A stretch of DNA of 15,097 nucleotides, taken from contig FR882035.1 in assembly GCA_000435615.1 (NCBI GenBank), forward strand, positions 59,544 to 74,640, read 5' to 3'. Origin of the DNA: Firmicutes bacterium CAG:238. Lineage in GTDB: Bacteria > Bacillota > Clostridia > Peptostreptococcales > Anaerovoracaceae. A program made the translations under genes and the position numbers. This document shows, piece after piece, positions 13,591-15,097 of the stretch (its first letter is position 1; each line of letters opens with the position of its first letter). Below the pieces are notes generated by a model, which saw only the letters and a list, made by a program, of their open reading frames with translations, had not been told where the DNA came from and searched no databases.

Positions 13591-14244
13591 TTGAAAGGTG
13601 ATAGAATTCAGGCGACGGTCCTGAGCATTCAGGAAATTCCAAACGCAGATCCGTTCCTGCTAAAAGCCCTGAAAGTTCCGGAAGGATACAGGTCTTTAGG
13701 AATCATGACATCGGACATTGACGATATTTCGTATGCGGCAATTGACGAAGCAACCAAGAAGGCGGATGTAATCGTCACTTATGCACATTCGATGTACGCA
13801 GGTTCGGGAAATGCATCTACAGAGCTTGCCGGAGAATTTATCGGGATTCTTGCAGGAACCACACCTGCCGAGGTGAAAGCAGGGATTGCAGCGTTCAGCG
13901 AGTATGTAGAAAACGATGCGTTCTTCTATTCGGCGAATGATTCAGGCTCCATTCCGTACTTTGCACACACGATATCCAGAACCGGAAGTTATCTTTCATC
14001 GGTCGCAGGCATACCGGAGGGAACACCGATGGCATATCTGATTGCACCGCCGAACGAAGCAATCTGCGGTCTAGATGAAGCTCTCAAGTCGGCAGAGGTT
14101 GAGATGAAGGTGTTTTACGGACCGCCGACGGAAACAAACTTTGCGGGAGGGCTGTTGGTTGGTGACCAGGCGGCATGTAAGGCGGCATGTGAGGCATTTG
14201 CCAGAACGGTTGAAAGGATTGCGGATACACCGAAAGTCTTTTAA
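13591..14244 (+). CDS. eutL: Microcompartment shell protein EutL (tandem BMC domain)
   Basis: A 217-residue trimeric shell protein with two BMC-type domains in tandem. Recognisable EutL blocks are PEGYRSLGIMTSDIDDISY (about 30-48), TKKADVIVTYAHSMYAGSGNAS, GEFIGILAGTTPAEVKAG, FFYSANDSGSIPYFAHTISRTGSYL and the C-terminal EMKVFYGPPTETNFAGGLLVGD. EutL trimers form pseudohexameric tiles with a gated central pore in the ethanolamine microcompartment, which retains volatile acetaldehyde. The start is the TTG at 13591; AAGGAGGG (13577-13584) overlaps the eutC stop and lies 6 nt upstream. Confidence 0.96.
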   Translation: MKGDRIQATVLSIQEIPNADPFLLKALKVPEGYRSLGIMTSDIDDISYAAIDEATKKADVIVTYAHSMYAGSGNASTELAGEFIGILAGTTPAEVKAGIAAFSEYVENDAFFYSANDSGSIPYFAHTISRTGSYLSSVAGIPEGTPMAYLIAPPNEAICGLDEALKSAEVEMKVFYGPPTETNFAGGLLVGDQAACKAACEAFARTVERIADTPKVF

Positions 14245-14315
14245 AACCGAAGAGTAAAACAGTTACAACAAAGGATAAACATATCATATTTTGAAAATAT
14301 TTGGGAGGTGGAAAT

Positions 14316-15097
14316 TTGGAATACGATAAAGATTTACGTTCCATACAGGAAGCGAGAGACTTAATTAAAAATGCCAAAGTGGCGCAGAAACAGCTTGCAA
14401 ATTGGTCTCAGGCTGAGATTGATAAGCTCACAAAGCACATATGCGAAAGCTGTGTCAGAAATGCCGAGCCGCTTGCAAAGCTTGCGCAGGAAGAAACGGG
14501 ATTTGGCAAGTGGGAGGACAAGATTCTCAAGAACCTTTTGGGTTCAAAGATGACTTACGAAGCGATGGAAAATCTGAAGACCGTAGGAATTATACGGGAG
14601 GACAGAGCCGGACGCTTCTTCGAAGTAGCGGTTCCCGTGGGAGTGGTTGTCGCCCTGATTCCATCGACAAACCCTACGTCAACAGTAATGTATAAATCCT
14701 TGATTTCTTTGAAGGCGGGGAATGCCATCATTATATCTCCTCATCCGAGCGCAAAAAATTGTATTTTCGAGACAGTCAAAATTATACAAAAAGCGTGCAA
14801 GGAGTGCGGAGCACCCGACAACATCGTGCAGGTGGTTCAGACTCCGACCATGCAGGCGACGGACACACTCATGAAGCATAAAGATACAGGACTGATTTTG
14901 GCGACAGGCGGAGAAGCGATGGTACATGCGGCATACTCCTCGGGTAATCCGGCACTCGGCGTCGGCCCCGGAAACGGACCGGCCTTTATTGAAAAGTCCG
15001 CAGACATTCCGACAGCGGTACGCAGAATCGTTGAATCAAAGACTTTTGACAACGGAACAATCTGCGCTTCAGAGCAGTCGGTTATTACGCAGGAATG
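14316..15097 (+). CDS. eutE: Acetaldehyde dehydrogenase (acylating) EutE, 3'-truncated by the window edge
   Basis: The first 260 codons of a CoA-acylating aldehyde dehydrogenase. It would oxidise acetaldehyde to acetyl-CoA with NAD+. Visible family blocks are VAVPVGVVVALIPSTNPTST (about 104-123), SLKAGNAIIISPHPSAKN, LILATGGEAMVHAAYSSG, GVGPGNGPAFIE and FDNGTICASEQS with the catalytic cysteine. The N-terminal segment (about residues 5-30, DKDLRSIQEARDLIKNAKVAQ) is helical and could serve as a microcompartment-targeting peptide. The start is the TTG at 14316, with GGGAGGTGG (14303-14311) just upstream. The 3' end is missing, so a longer AdhE-like fusion with an alcohol dehydrogenase cannot be excluded. 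The 71-nt gap after eutL contains only a weak AT-rich inverted repeat and no ANTAR leader, so it appears to be co-transcribed with eutL. Confidence 0.93.
   Translation, partial: MEYDKDLRSIQEARDLIKNAKVAQKQLANWSQAEIDKLTKHICESCVRNAEPLAKLAQEETGFGKWEDKILKNLLGSKMTYEAMENLKTVGIIREDRAGRFFEVAVPVGVVVALIPSTNPTSTVMYKSLISLKAGNAIIISPHPSAKNCIFETVKIIQKACKECGAPDNIVQVVQTPTMQATDTLMKHKDTGLILATGGEAMVHAAYSSGNPALGVGPGNGPAFIEKSADIPTAVRRIVESKTFDNGTICASEQSVITQE

Noticed and set aside
14276..14302. Inverted repeat ATATTTT-G-AAAATAT between eutL and eutE as a terminator or third ANTAR leader
   Set aside because: The stem is AT-only with no T-tract and no hexaloop with A1 and G4; more likely an AT-rich spacer.
1..15097. 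CRISPR arrays, insertion sequences, tRNA or rRNA genes
   Set aside because: No regularly spaced repeats, transposase-like frames, or tRNA/rRNA sequence signatures were seen in the window.

Overview
The window looks like the chromosome of an anaerobic Gram-positive bacterium of the class Clostridia. The evidence is strong GGAGG ribosome-binding sites, tight co-directional gene packing, frequent TTG/GTG starts, a raiA-type structured RNA in front of a long-form hibernation factor, and an ethanolamine operon controlled by EutV antitermination rather than by EutR. All genes read on the + strand. Genus and family cannot be settled from the sequence alone.

Positions 1-6593 are housekeeping-like: the 3' part of a membrane sensor histidine kinase, an unrecognised 60-residue protein, then a packed series of yhaM-like 3'-5' exoribonuclease, a CCA/poly(A)-polymerase-family protein with altered active-site residues, a short RecD2-like helicase lacking the usual N-terminal domain, and a ComF-type phosphoribosyltransferase. 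Two near-identical sigma-A promoters sit before the small protein and before yhaM.

Positions 6574-7473 hold a ribosome-hibernation unit. A promoter fires into a roughly 175-nt GC-rich structured RNA (raiA motif), followed by a second promoter, the hpf gene and an intrinsic terminator.

Positions 7520-8976 are a two-gene unit with its own promoter: a multi-pass membrane protein resembling a CPBP-family intramembrane protease that has lost both catalytic histidines, translationally coupled to the cupin eutQ.

Positions 9007-15097 are the ethanolamine (eut) operon: eutV, eutA, eutB, eutC, eutL and the start of an acetaldehyde dehydrogenase gene (eutE) that runs off the end. EutB and EutC form the B12-dependent ammonia-lyase, EutA reactivates it, EutL is a microcompartment shell protein, and EutE would turn acetaldehyde into acetyl-CoA. 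Both eutV and eutA are preceded by a leader with two hairpins carrying hexaloops with A at position 1 and G at position 4, the second overlapping the 5' arm of an intrinsic terminator. This is the known ANTAR-protein antitermination architecture, so EutV probably controls its own mRNA as well as the structural genes. The kinase gene eutW, normally next to eutV, is not present here. The most interesting points are the autoregulatory leader, the kinase-less eutV, the raiA RNA with a well-placed promoter, and the two degenerate enzyme families (CCA-like and CPBP-like).
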